Shown: positions 10,437-39,801, counted from the first letter of the stretch. The stretch: 64,000 nt of DNA from Beroe ovata (GCA_946803715.1 CAMPET010000024.1:103318-167317); one strand, 5' to 3'. Notes: generated from the letters alone by a model not told the origin. Numbers and translations are program-made.

Positions 10437-12409
10437 CTGTATCCTGATGAATATGGGACGCGCGTATGAGGGTAACCGCACACAGATATGCTGGTACAGT
10501 GCCTCCAGATCGAGCGTGGTATTTATCACCAGGGCTACCATCCCAGCTCGACCATCGTGACCTGGTACCTGTACACCGTACGCGTTCACTTCCTCCACCT
10601 GTGCAGTGAACATTGTATACATTGTTTACATTGTATTGTGTATAATAGTACAGTACAATACGTAGTATGCAATGTTTACATTGTATCTGTCAGTAGTAGC
10701 ACTAGAACCAGTACAACAACAAGTAAAATACAGGCACTAGATATGTTTACAAGTTGTGGTATAATAGACACACACTGTAACCACGAATATACCTGTTCAA
10801 AGGTACATGTTGTGGTATAATAGACACACACTGTAATATACCTGTTCAAAGGTACATGTTGTGGTATAATAGACACACACTGTAACCAGGCATATACCTG
10901 TTCAAAGGACGAGATCGCCTGGGCGACTTCTGTTGTCGCCACATTCTCTCCCTTCCACCGGAACGTGTCCCCGATTCTGTCCACAAAGAACATATTCCTG
11001 TCCCTGTCCTCCTTGAACAGATCACCCGTGTTAAACCAGCTATCACCCGCCTTGAAAACACTCCGGAGTATTTTCTTGTTCGTGATACTCCGATCCCCAA
11101 CATACCCATCAAACGGGTATGTACTCGACATTTTCCCTATCAGTAGACCAACCTCTCCCTCGTCACAGTCCTTGCAGTAGCCGTGTATGTCGGTCAACAC
11201 TCGGTCACTTTCCACGTCGTACTTGATAATACGGGCACAGTGTAGGAAGGGGAGGACACAGGGGGCAAAACCCACAGAATAGGGAACGTTATGTCGGTTG
11301 ACAAATATCACATTCCCCTCTGTTGATGCGTAGAATTCCCCGATATTCGGGATGTTGAACTTGTCCCGGAATATGTCCCATACCTCGGGCCGTAGCCCGT
11401 TACCGAACGCAAGTCGGAGTTTGTGCTGTGAGAAGAGGGGCGAGGGAGTGGAGTTACAGAGATACCGGCATAGTTCACCCACGTACTGAAAAACGGTAAC
11501 ATTGTTATCAACCACGTCCTGCCAGAAGTTCGACGTGGAGAACTTCCTGCGGAGGACGATCGTGCAGCCGCTAGTGATCATAATCCCGAAACCGATGGTG
11601 GTGGCGGCGCTGTGGTACAGGGGGAGTGGCACATACAACCGATCATCCTCAGTGAATCTAAACAGAGCTGCGTACCCATAACCCACCCACATTGACTTTC
11701 TGTGTTTCATGATAGCTGCTTTGGGGAGGCCTGTAGTACCGCTGGTGAAAATGTAGTATATTGGACTCTGATACGTAACATTCTTCCTCAGTACAGCCGG
11801 TGGCGGCCAGTGTGACCGTAACTCGGGGTTGATAGCATTGGTTCCTGCTCCACAGATAGTGTACACTGACACCAGTATGTCACTCAGTTCACTCTGTAAC
11901 TTGGTCAGATTGAGCTCTAACTCAGCTGCAGTAACCACTGCCCTGGCTTTGCAGGTCTTGATGCTATGGAGCAGGGAGTCGCCCCAGATGTTAGTGTTCA
12001 GAAACGCACACTCCACACCTATCTTAGCCAGACCCATCCATAGGGCAAAGAAATCGGGACAGTTAGGCAGGTATATAGCGATGACATCACCCCGAACAAA
12101 CCCACAGTCCAGCGCCCAGTGAGCGAACTGATTACACCGCCTTTCAACTTCACTGAACGAGAAGGTACGACCCTCAAACACAATGCAAGGCCTGTCCCTC
12201 TGCCTAGCTGCAGTGATCTCCCATTGATCAACCAGGGTGAAGGTTCCCTTCAACTTTTGCACTAGCTCTACTCCCATCCTGACTTTGTAGTTGATGAAAC
12301 CAATGCGGGCATCTCTGAAGAATGTGGGGTACCTCCACAACACAAGGAGAAAGATGAGGCATGCTGCGATGAAACACAACCAATACATCTCCTGTACAGT
12401 GGAAATCAT
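10133..12409 (-). CDS. SLC27: Long-chain fatty acid transport protein / very-long-chain acyl-CoA synthetase (SLC27 family)
   Basis: Three coding exons: 12409-10898, 10598-10437 and 10309-10133, all phase 0, about 616 residues, the normal family length. It would convert long or very-long-chain fatty acids to acyl-CoA at membranes and so promote uptake. An N-terminal membrane segment lies at about residues 9-26. The AMP-binding signature [10 protein letters not shown] is at about 221-230. The FATP/VLACS motif [19 protein letters not shown] lies near the end of exon 1. The second exon reads [18 protein letters not shown] and the C-terminal [13 protein letters not shown] is typical. The paralogue within SLC27A1-A6 is uncertain. 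Two oddities: the exon 1 donor lies in a triplicated repeat, and a (GT)n microsatellite with a single N lies in intron 2. Confidence 0.93.
10336..10436. repeat. (GT)n microsatellite in SLC27 intron 2
   Basis: Two GT runs are separated by GTATGTGTTTT, one N and a G-rich spacer. The run ends directly at the splice donor of the second coding exon. Confidence 0.95.
10745..10905. repeat. Tandem repeat spanning the SLC27 exon 1 splice donor
   Basis: CCTGTTCAAAGG recurs at 10792, 10841 and 10897 (spacings 49 and 56 bp) with GTGGTATAATAGACACACAC between. On the - strand each unit repeats the exon end TTTGAACAG and the donor GTATAT, giving three potential donors. The outermost adds 105 nt, which is 35 codons in frame. 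The middle one would shift the frame. Confidence 0.85.
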
Positions 12410-12970
12410 TAGGAAAATGTTTGATAATGCGGTTCAATTGTGTATTGTGTACTCGAACTAGCCAATACTCAGTAAACAAGTTGATGAAAGGATACATAAG
12501 GTCAAAGAGGAATGTGAGTAACAGTGAGGACGTGTTTTCATCGTGCACTGCAGCAGTCAGAGACAGCTGAAGCAGAAAATCACCTGCTACACAGCAGTGC
12601 CACCTGATTATACGTGACTTGATATATCTGCTGCTGTTATCACGCCTCACGGCAATTTCTAGGAGCATTGGACTTGTGGGTCAATACCTCAATATCGATA
12701 AGTCGATAGTCCAAGAAATAAAACGCGTGATATCTTCGAAAATGATGTTAACAGAATTAAAAAGAAATCAAACACAATTATCATCAATAGTTAATTAATC
12801 GTTTAAAATTCCTCATCACATCATCCTGACACACATACTCATAGGACACACAACACACATATAAATACAATTATTCCATGACATTTGATCCACTCTGAAT
12901 TCACTACGACCTATTCACATTTCACCCTCTGTTAATGACATCTCATAGCGCGGGAAAGTTATGTACCCCA

Positions 12971-13417
12971 TCACCTCTCAGGGATGAGAGAAAAGGTAAC
13001 TATTCCATCCAACTGGTTCACACCCCTGATCAAACTACTCTTCGTTGCCTGAATATCCAGCAAGACTTTCTCGAAGTTAATCTGAGTTACCCTGTTCTCT
13101 GACGACATGAGCTTCAGCCGTGACACAGCATGGCTGTACCAACTCGACATTGCTCCTCTGAGTTGGTTGGAAAACGCAGCATTTCTCTCCCTGAGGTTCA
13201 TCTCAAACAGGGTGACTGAGGGCAGCGGAGAAGAGGAGAGGGGGGAGGAGGGTAAAGGAGAGGGGGGTAGAGGTGCAGATGATGAATCCGTTAATTCTGG
13301 GGCAACCTCATTCGTTTTGCTTTGCTCTATCACAGTCGCTGACTCATTGCTAATAACTTCATCAGATTCGCCCTCTGACTCGGTTTCAGAAGCTTCTCCA
13401 TCTACTATCACATCCAT
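12971..13417 (-). CDS. BLOC1S3: BLOC-1 subunit 3-like protein
   Basis: A single exon of 148 residues starts at MDVIVDGEASETESE. The N-terminal GEASETESE/SDE motif resembles the acidic GEATETDSE-type repeats of BLOC1S3. A Ser/Pro-rich linker follows (LPPSPLPSSPLSS, about residues 50-65). The C-terminal half is amphipathic and helical (YSHAVSRLKLMSSEN ... SLIRGVNQLDGIV), like the coiled-coil part of that family. BLOC-1 serves biogenesis of lysosome-related organelles and endosomal sorting. The assignment rests on short motifs and layout, so another BLOC or BORC-type coiled-coil subunit is possible. Confidence 0.45.
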   Translation of the reverse strand: MDVIVDGEASETESEGESDEVISNESATVIEQSKTNEVAPELTDSSSAPLPPSPLPSSPLSSSPLPSVTLFEMNLRERNAAFSNQLRGAMSSWYSHAVSRLKLMSSENRVTQINFEKVLLDIQATKSSLIRGVNQLDGIVTFSLIPER

Positions 13418-13901
13418 GTGCTATGAAATGAAGTGGTAATTGTTGGGAGTAAGTGTTACAACACTTTCAATCTAACACCTCACTGTGCCAAGTTTTCAAT
13501 GGTCGCAACAAGGATACGATTCACGGACACTATAAAAACTGTCAGCGTTAATCATGAATTCTGAAAAGATAAATCGAAAACAATATTCAAATGAATCAGT
13601 AGAAGATATCATTTGTCTCTATACGGTAAACGATTCAAATTTCAATATGACTAGATATTTCAAAATTACTCCTGTCATTTCAACAAACCCAAATTCACTA
13701 CAGAGCGCTGCACGGATTACAGTTGATAACTAATTCTAAAGTCATTTTGAAAATCATCGAACTTCAGTTTATGTCACCCAACTGCATATTGTACAGTTTA
13801 AACATAGAAAAAGTTGAATATGAAATATGATAAGAAAACTTGGTGACTACTCAATCAAATAAAGCAATTATTATTTACAATTATGAAGTACTGTAAGTAT
13901 C

Positions 13902-14570
13902 CTATGATTTAAGTATTTTGTTCATGTCCTTGTTGAGGCTGTTTACTCCAAAGTTGGCTTTGTCAGCTTCCCTATTCACATCTCCCAATCTCCTGTTTTG
14001 CCTCTCGAGCTCATCGTTCATGCTGAGTGCCATTTCCTTGAGTCCTTGTACCCCAACACCTATTTGCTGCAGGTTATCGTGAGTTCTGTCTGTGTCTAGT
14101 CTGTGTTTCTCCTGAGTGAAAAGAGGTCCTGACTGAACATTCCTACTCCCACTTTGGGATGACGTTAGAGATGCACTTTGCTCATCTGGGATGCGAGGAA
14201 TCTTGGGTTCTTCCTTTGGTGGACCTTTCGCTTTGTTCCACAACGCCCCAAAAATACTCTTGATACCCCTCACGTGATGTTCACTCTTTTTCACAGACTG
14301 ATTGATGTCAACAAGATTATCGTGAATCTTATCAATCTGCCGGCCTTGACCCTCAAGCTCAGCAGCAGTAGCAGCGCCAATATTTAGTGTTTCTTGAACT
14401 AATCTCAGTGACTCTGTGGTACTATCCTCGATCTGCCTTTGCTTCTCCAAACATTGCTCTTGTAGCCTCTCACTGTCACTCCTGCTGTAGGAGGTAGGTT
14501 GTGGTCTAGGTCTGGAGTAGTTTCTTGATGATCCACTGCTACTGTTTGGCTCATCAAATGGATTAGACAT
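13902..14570 (-). CDS. SNAP29: SNAP29-like Qbc-SNARE
   Basis: It is intronless and 222 residues long from MSNPFDEP. A longer in-frame extension upstream lacks family character. The N-terminal NPF motif (EH-domain ligand) is a hallmark of SNAP29. There are two SNARE helices, about residues 33-95 and 155-221, with central glutamines near Q75 (EGQGRQ) and Q191 (LERQNRRL). They are separated by a linker lacking the palmitoylated cysteine cluster of SNAP25. It would act in fusion of endosomes, lysosomes and autophagosomes with syntaxin and R-SNARE partners. Confidence 0.85.
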   Translation of the reverse strand: MSNPFDEPNSSSGSSRNYSRPRPQPTSYSRSDSERLQEQCLEKQRQIEDSTTESLRLVQETLNIGAATAAELEGQGRQIDKIHDNLVDINQSVKKSEHHVRGIKSIFGALWNKAKGPPKEEPKIPRIPDEQSASLTSSQSGSRNVQSGPLFTQEKHRLDTDRTHDNLQQIGVGVQGLKEMALSMNDELERQNRRLGDVNREADKANFGVNSLNKDMNKILKS

Positions 14571-15092
14571 TGTAGCACTTGCTGAGATTAACATGTGTAA
14601 ATACGTGAACTGAGTGTGACAATTCTTATCTTCCATTTTAATCATGTGTAAAACATTGCTTCTACACATTGATCAGCTGACAAGCAATAAGACAGCCATG
14701 AAAAGATCTACAATTTATCTGAACAGCTACATACATTCATACTTAATACTTTCTTTTAAAAACGCTGATTTTCACACAAGACTTCAATATAACTTTCGTG
14801 AGAAATACCGCACTATGTATAATACAAGACCTATCAAATAAACTATATTGCATTCATAAATAAACTTATCAAAGATGAACATAATCATGAAAAATAGTTG
14901 GCAAGATCAAGTGTTTTTTTATAACACGATGAAATAAGTACCATTCAACAAAGTGCCCATTTAACAAAGGTAAGGTCTCACAAATAGGCAATAAAATGAG
15001 GAGACAGAACTGTCCCGGTCGAGATAAAATGATAATGAAGCTTAGAATAGAAACTGCTGGAAGTCATTGCATCATAGACAATAACTGGAAAC

Positions 15093-16221
15093 TTAAATTG
15101 GGATATTCAAATCCCCTTCCAACATCCAACTTTTCAATTTAGGAGCTAACACTCCCCCAATGACAATTTGACAGGGATGGTACATGAGAAGAGGAATTGT
15201 GATGAAACTCAAGGCAGGATCACCACTATACATGATCTTGAGCATGGGAATTCCAAGTGTAAGGCTCTTATGTGTCGCACAGTACATGGCACAAACTGTG
15301 TCTGATCTACTGAATTTGCAGAATGATGACTGGGTTACTGTGAAGACAATGTACAATAGGGACCCTTGTATCAGAATAACAAAGAACAACACAATAAATA
15401 ACTCTGTAGGAGGAAGGGAGATATCAGGGTTTGAGAATGTGTCACAGAATGCTGAGTATATTATCAACAGCAGTGTAACACTTGCAATAGTTCCAAATGG
15501 AGGCTTCTTTCTCTCCATCCAGTCAACAATTCTGGGTCGGAGATACTGTCCAATGACAATAGGAAGAACAACTGTTGCACACAACTGGGCAAATATCTTG
15601 AAGAAAGGGACATTTCCCATAAGTCCAAGTGTCATGAGGATAAGTGATGGCGAGACAAATATCCCCAAGAAGCTACCAAGAGCAGAATTGAATATAGCTC
15701 CAGCATCATTACCTCCCACTGCTTTTGTAAGAATAACAGCAGATGAGACAGGAGGTGGCATACAACTGACCACAATGAATCCATTGATCAACATTTCACT
15801 CAACAAGTTGTGGTTATACATAACAACAGCTATGAACTGCATAAACACTGGGATGAACATCAGTGTAAACATCTGTATGAATGTATGCAGATGTACCTGA
15901 GGTAAGTGTAATATGAAATATAGTAGAGAATCTTATTTATGCATTTATAAACCAGTTACTACTGAAGCAGGATTATCTTTCAAATGGAGGATCATTCTTG
16001 GTTATTACCTGCGATATGGCATTCTTGAGCTCTTCTGTTTTCAGTGACAGCCCACTATTCAAGAAAATGAGAGAAACAGCAAAATATTTGATAGTTATTT
16101 CAGGCATCAGAATACCACCTTTTTTACCAATTCGTGGCTCTACATGGGCAAGTAGAATTGCACTGAAAAGTCCAATCAGAAACCAGTTTTTGGAAATAAA
16201 TCCCATAGTTGCTGAAGCCAT
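15093..16221 (-). CDS. SLC10A7: Sodium/bile acid cotransporter 7 homologue
   Basis: Two exons, 16221-16009 and 15896-15093, phase 0, about 338 residues, matching the family. It starts MASATMGFISKNWFLIGL. About ten hydrophobic segments are visible, with conserved pieces VEPRIGKKGGIL, NSGLSLKTEEL, VSCMPPPVSSAVILTKA, GGNDAGAIFNSALGS and CATHKSLTLGIPML. SLC10A7 is a ten-TM protein of the Golgi and plasma membrane implicated in calcium and glycosylation homeostasis. Bile acid transport is not established for it. The protein appears intact. Confidence 0.95.
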
Positions 16222-17695
16222 CTTTTAAACCTAAGATTGTGTACAAAATTTATAACAGATAAATCTGACTTGTACAAGCATCAGTTCAAAAGGCAGATAA
16301 GATGGAAAGGACACACTGTTAGCAATTGTAAGCAGCTTTCACTTTTCCTGTCCACCTTTTACACCAATTTAATCACACAAGGGTAACTGATTTGGTCAGC
16401 AAGTCAGCACAAACAACAATATGGAGTCGAGTTCCGAGCTCAGATTTAAACGCAGATATAAGAATCGGTACACTATATGTGACATGAATGTATTCGTTTT
16501 GGTTGGAATGCGTAACTGTGGTAATGTAAAATAATTAATCGTCATTTGGTCGATTGTGCTGAACAGTCCATTGACCCATTTGTCGATCAATATTGTCGAT
16601 CGATGATAGACCCTGTCGAGAATTTCGTTTTGCGCGCGCGCGGCGCAAACTTATTTTCAGACAGAATAAGTCTGACGCTTCGCGGCTTGCATCAGCAGTC
16701 TAGCATCGCCAGACAACGATCAATATAGACCAGCTTGTCGAGAATTTCGTTTTGCGCGCGCGGCACAGATGCTATCTGTTCACTTCCGCGCGCGCCTTCA
16801 CACTTCATCGAAGGCCAAAATAGGCATTCGATGAAGGCGCGCGCAAAAAAAACAGTGGACAAGATAGACCCGGCTTGTCAGATTTTATTTGATCCATTTG
16901 TTTCTCCATTCTCGCGCGCGGCGCGCTTGTAGGATTTTACCCTACCGTCGGTGCGCGCGATTTTCATGAATCCGCCATTCCGCCAGGGATAAAATCCCGC
17001 CAGCAAGGGTAGGGTGAAATCCTACAAGGTGAAATCCTACAAAAAAGACGCTACGGTACAATTTCGCAGTTAAAACAACTTATATCACCACCTGATCATC
17101 CAATCTCNGAACAGTCCATTGACCCATTTGTCGATCAATATAGACCCTGTCGAGAATTTCGTTTTGCGCGCGCGGCACAGATGCCATCAGCCATGCTATC
17201 TGTTCACTTCCGCGCGCGCCTTCATCGAAGGCCGAAATAGGCCTTCGATGAAGGCGCGCGCAAAAAACAGTGGACAAGATAGACCCGGCTTGTCAGATTT
17301 TATTTGATCCCTTTGTTTCACCATTCTCGCGCGCGCGCCTTCATCGAAAGCGTCCAGAACAGCATGTTTCGGCCTTTCATGAACTTGAAGGCCAAGGCGC
17401 GCGCGGCGCGCGCAAGAAACAGTGGACGTACAGATAACCTGATAACATATCCGGCTGCAAGATTATGGAGTTAGAATTCATAACTATACTTATTACTTAA
17501 TCTTATAATTATGTATGATTGAATTCCATTTCTAGATGTGTAGCACTGTGAATTGGTAGTGGTACTCACATTCTCACAAATATCTAATAAATGATCAAAA
17601 CTATTCATGCACTCGCAAGATAAGATACCTCACAGTTTTATCTAAATATCTAAGTTATGAAATGAACACTGAGTCAGAGTCGAGTAGGAAGCCCC
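16222..17695. repeat. CpG-rich palindromic repeat cluster with a partial tandem duplication
   Basis: GAACAGTCCATTGACCC with the following CATTTGTCGATCAATAT occurs at about 16559 and 17108. The unit CTGTCGAGAATTTCGTTTTG occurs near 16614, 16736 and 17148. A perfect 22-bp inverted repeat lies at 17212-17233 and 17240-17261 around a 6-nt spacer, with a degenerate relative at about 16793-16845. A MITE-like element (16931-17042) sits between the copies. I see no coding content. The AT-rich part after 17450 holds nothing recognisable. Confidence 0.85.
16931..17042. mobile_element. MITE-like element with GTAGGATTT-type terminal inverted repeats
   Basis: It begins GTAGGATTTTACCCTACC and ends GGTAGGGTGAAATCCTAC, plus one more AGGTGAAATCCTACAA. 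Internal subterminal repeats GGGATAAAATCCCGCC and GGTGCGCGCGATTTTCA match the elements at 37217-37411. It has no coding capacity, so it would be a non-autonomous DNA element. Confidence 0.7.
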
Positions 17696-35560
<17,865 letters not shown>

Positions 35561-36420
35561 TTTCACTGAAATAAGGTGAAAGTTTTTATTTTATCATGAG
35601 ATCACATAAATTCAGTTGCATAGTTTAATTGACACTTTTGTCCAGCAAAAAAGATGGGTGGTGACATAATCAAAATTGTTCAAGTCAGATAAACAATGAG
35701 TAATTTTGTTCAATTTGAATAGGTATGGCCAAAATCTTATCATGATGCCATGATGGTCCTCAAGAATAATATTTTCAAGATCCTTACATGACTAGATAAA
35801 AGGTCCATTCAGTATTCAAAGCAATATTCTGACAGCCTTTTTTCAGTAGGTTTGTATATTCCAAAGTATATGAATTTAATGCTTTAGATAAGATGGGTTG
35901 CCTTGGCCCTTGTAAGATCTGATTTTCATACAACAGGTGTTGAAATTGAACAGTCTTATCTTCTATAAAATAACCATCATGAATCATGATTCATGAATCA
36001 TGATTCATGATTTATCAAAATTTAGAATTATAGGAGCCCTGTTATAAATACAAATTGTGAGGCTTCCATTACTTCTATTTTTATCTACACTTCATGAATC
36101 ATCAACTTGATGATTTGGAGTATTTGGAGTCTTTGTAAATGACAGATCATTATTTAATAATGCTGAATTTCTGATAATACACAGGCCACAAACCCAGCAT
36201 TTAAACTACATCATAAACACTATAAGCATGTAGAAACACTAAGCATGACTTAGCATGTAGAAAATGAATAGAAACTAAAATTCAAATTTAATGATTTTTA
36301 TTTCTTTGAGAACCAAAAAAGTCGCAAACTACAAAGCTTTGAGATTTTGAAATTCATGAACTGACAAATCATGATCATAAAAATGTATTTATGACATAAT
36401 GACAAATAAACCAGCTAATG
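35561..36420. other. Upstream of CAMSAP, no gene seen
   Basis: AT-rich. Positions 35975-36015 are a short run of the near-palindromic unit ATCATGATTCATGA repeated about three times, beside the presumed CAMSAP promoter. No other structure was seen. Confidence 0.55.
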
Positions 36421-36421
36421 C

Positions 36422-37054
36422 AATGCTGAGCGTCGATCGAGGGGCGATCTGATTGAAGTTTTCAAAATTTGTAATGGAGTGTCTAGTTTGAGTGGCGTGT
36501 TCAACTTTAGTAGATCTGGTATGAATTTAGTGTGTAAGCCTAGGAAGAGCAAAGGTACACAAATTTCACGTCTCTTTAGGAATTTTATTAACGATCGTGT
36601 TATGATGTATTGGAATAAGCTTCCAAGTGATGTTAGGAATGCCACCTCGATGAATGATTTTAAAAGTAAATTGGAGAATCATAAGATCCGGACCATTTGT
36701 TCGGGTGTATGTGATAGTGGTAACTTTTGGGAATTATCAAATGAAGTTTTAAGTCGTATAGAAGGTGGCAGCTATTTAGAAAAGAAGATTGAGCATAACA
36801 ATTACCTTATGAACAATCCTTTTGTAGCACAAAAGAAGTTTATCAATATTTATTGATGTATTGTAGTGTTATTGTGTTTTCTTTAAATTAAACTTTCAAT
36901 TTTGTAATTTAAATTTTTACTCATATTTGTGACGATGGAATAACTGATATTTTTAACTAAATTATTACTTTTAATTTGTTAGGTCTTTGATATTTTGAGG
37001 GGCGATTTGTGATGATGCTGGCATCATTATACTCTTATTTATTTATTTATTTAT
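36422..37054 (+). mobile_element. 5'-truncated LINE (non-LTR retrotransposon) 3' end
   Basis: The frame from 36422 to the stop at 36856 reads ERRSRGDLIEVFKICNG and later FINDRVMMYWNKLPSDV, then FKSKLENHKI. This is the characteristic C-terminus downstream of the reverse transcriptase domain in many animal LINEs. The catalytic reverse transcriptase is missing. About 180 bp of 3' UTR ends in a (TTTA)n tail at 37029-37052, consistent with target-primed insertion and 5' truncation. The segment is still open over 144 codons, so the insertion may be fairly young. Confidence 0.8.
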
Positions 37055-37160
37055 NCCTGTCGAGAATTTCATTGCGCGCGCGCCGCAAATCATTCTCGCA
37101 AATCATTCTCGCTGTCGCTCGCCGCTTCGCGGCTCGCGTCAGCTGGGCCTAGCATCGCCA
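37055..37160. repeat. CpG-rich repeat copy (CTGTCGAGAATTTCATTG family)
   Basis: It starts directly after the LINE tail: CCTGTCGAGAATTTCATTG, a CG-rich core, then GCTGGGCCTAGCATCGCCAG. The same head and tail motifs occur at 61335-61414, and degenerate ones at 2072-2130 and 16614. Confidence 0.8.
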
Positions 37161-37206
37161 GGCAATGGAAGCTGAATGCTGATGATATAACTGCACTACT
37201 GCACTG

Positions 37207-37411
37207 CACTTGTAGGATTGCATTGTAGGATTTCACCCTACCCTTGCTGGCGGGATTTTATCCCTGGCAAGTCGGGGCGGATTGAAAATCGCGCGCACCG
37301 ACGGTAGGGTAAAATCCTACAATTGTAGGATTTCACCTTACCATCGGTGCGCGCAATTTTCATTCTTGCCAGGGATAAAATCCCGCCAGCAAGGGTAGGG
37401 TGAAATCCTAC
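37207..37411. mobile_element. Inverted dimer of the GTAGGATTT MITE
   Basis: Two near-identical elements of about 95-105 bp lie tail to tail, meeting at CCTACAATTGTAGG (about 37314-37327). Each has TTGTAGGATTT ... AAATCCTACAA ends and internal CCCTTGCTGGCGGGATTTTA and GCGCGCACCGACGG motifs. Together they can fold into an almost fully paired hairpin of about 95 bp. Confidence 0.85.
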
Positions 37412-37983
37412 AAAAAGTAGCCCAATATGCCTCAACATAATACTATCAGTGATGGAAATGACACCTTTTTATTTATAACAACTTTTTTAATCTAATAACA
37501 GCTTTTTTGTTATTTTATTTACTAATTTAATTAATTCAATTCATTGAAAAGATGTTGATGACTTTATAACCAGTCGTTCTTCTTGAACAAAACACAAATC
37601 AATTGAATATATTTTGACGTAAATGATTGAATAGTCCATTCAGAAGTGTTCAGATTAAACTATGTGTCTACAAAGCCACAATTTGAATAGTTTGTGCATT
37701 TTTAAGAATGGTCTGACAACTCATGAATGGGGTCTTACTATCTCATTTGATGCTTTTTTTGAACAAAAAGTTTTGTCACCATATAATTTGCGTCATTACC
37801 ATTCTATTGGTTAATATCAATAGGTGGAGTTGGCTTAACTCTCCTTTGTATTTGATCTCATGGCACAGCTGTACATTCATATGAGTTGATGTGCCACTAT
37901 AATGTACCCAATCTAAAACGTATTATTGTTATTATTTTCATCATTGAACTATTCAGATTAGAGTTTAGTTTTCAACACCCACC

Positions 37984-39341
37984 ATGGCTTCTGCTGCTGG
38001 TCCCTTCCCTATTTATTACAACCCTGATGTACACAACTTTTATCTCAAGCAAAAGCAGGAATTTCACTTCAATCAGAAAAGTGATAATGAGTTTTTGATG
38101 TTTTTATTAGACACAGCAGTCAGAGTCATCTCTATAGGTAATATGTGAAGAATTATTATGTTGTGGAATGAATGTTCTCAATTTGTAGAATGCTATGATG
38201 CATGCTCTAAAGTTAATGGCTCATTTCCTCTCAGTTCAACATCTAGCTCCAGTAATTGAAGCTGTCTCAGATGCAAGTACAGAAATTGATGACATTGAGG
38301 ACATCTCACCAGTGCACACCCCTAATCCTTTAGCTGGGAATCTATCAGGTACTATATCCTCAAGAGATCTAGACAGTAGACGCCCTGAGAATTGTTTTCA
38401 TATCCTGGAATAGTTTTGATAGTGATAGTTGGATAGCATCTCCCTTACTGAATTTATATTCTATCAGGCTCAATGGAGGTAGACACTACTGTAACCGGAT
38501 CACAGTTATCTGCTGAGTTGGAGCAGATAAATCAAGAGATAACTAATGCTCAGATAACATCACAGCAACTTCAAACTGCAGCAGTACGAGGCATTGAAGC
38601 ATCTGAACCAATGGAGCAGTCTGTACAACTGAAAACACTTGTCACTCCCCCTCAGACTTCAATTATACAACCTCAGTCTGTCGTCCAATCCTCTATATTG
38701 CCAACTACATCAATACTAACTAATAACTCGACTGAATCGTCTCTAGTCCACTCTCTTACTCCAACGACCACATTGCACACAACATTGGCCCAATCTTCAG
38801 AGAATTTGTCCACCATACTGCCTCCAGCTACTCAGCCCATTGCTGAACCTCCTCCTGACCCTGTAAAATCAGAAGACCCTGTCCCAGAAATAATCGAAAT
38901 CAAAGAAGAAATCGGTGAGACAAACGAAGATCAAGGAAGTGGCAACCAACTTCTGACTCAGGATAGTTTACAGCAACTCATGACTTCGATATCTGGAACA
39001 GAATCAGGGCTCCAGAACTTTGTTCCGACTGCGTCCCCATCAAGTTTACCGCCTTCCTTCTTAGACCGGACTTCTAAAAACCCCTTATCAATGGTTGGGA
39101 GTCTCAACACTGCTGATAATCCTGGTCCCTCTGGCATTAATGTTCCCAACATATCAGAGAGTATGATGTGAGTGTTATAGGGATGATAGATACTGGAATT
39201 TGTAGGTTTTCAATTACCTTCTATTGCAACTTAACATCAATCACTGTTCCGGGTATTAGTTTTTTCACCTGCTGCTTTTCAGGAAGAACATCAGTGATGC
39301 AGGACTCGACATATCGGGAATCAAAGGACAGGGAAATCCAA
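37984..39341 (+). CDS. Shared 5' exons 1-4 of zinc-finger locus 2
   Basis: Four exons, 37984-38137, 38235-38348, 38468-39167 and 39283-39341, with the same phases as locus 1 (1, 1, 2, final phase 1). Exons 1 and 2 have identical lengths to locus 1 (154 and 114 nt). Exon 1 encodes the same 51 residues: I count seven nucleotide differences, all synonymous. Exon 3 keeps its ends but differs in the middle. Exon 4 shares only the SD-G-DI and NP pattern. The last donor, CCAA then GTAAGA, feeds 19 zinc-finger exons. The N-terminal domain is unrecognised. Confidence 0.85.
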
Positions 39342-39798
39342 GTAAGATTCTCACCTTTGCATGTGCTCGGAACCCAGCATGCCCGACTTTACTCTGTTCC
39401 TACCTCACTATGATAAACCGGGGATTTGGTGTGTCGCTGACTTTGTTCCAGTTTGCGAGGTTTTGACTAGGGCGTGATCCCAGTGATACTGATTTTTTAT
39501 GTATTGAGGTAGTGGCCTATCATCATGCTGGGTTCCTGGCGAAATGTGTTGGTTTGAACTTGCAGAAAAGGTATGGTACTCCTATGCGCATACGAACATC
39601 ATGTATACGAACATCATAAACCCGAACAAATACTTACACAGACTCATAAAGACACAGACTCATACAGACGCAAAGACAGGCAGAAACACATGAAGACTTA
39701 CACACAAAATCACAGACAGACAGAATCATATGTAGACACAGAGACAGACAGAGACATAAACATGCATACAGAGACGCACATGCACAGTACATATGCAC

Positions 39799-39801
<3 letters not shown>

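Noticed and set aside
12228-12668. 146-residue - strand frame overlapping the SLC27 start.
   Set aside because: It overlaps the well-supported SLC27 exon in another frame and has no family pattern.
17149-17420. Possible CRISPR-like or satellite array of repeated CG units.
   Set aside because: Spacing is irregular, the units are dispersed elsewhere in the window, and the setting is an animal genome. They are transposon-like repeats.
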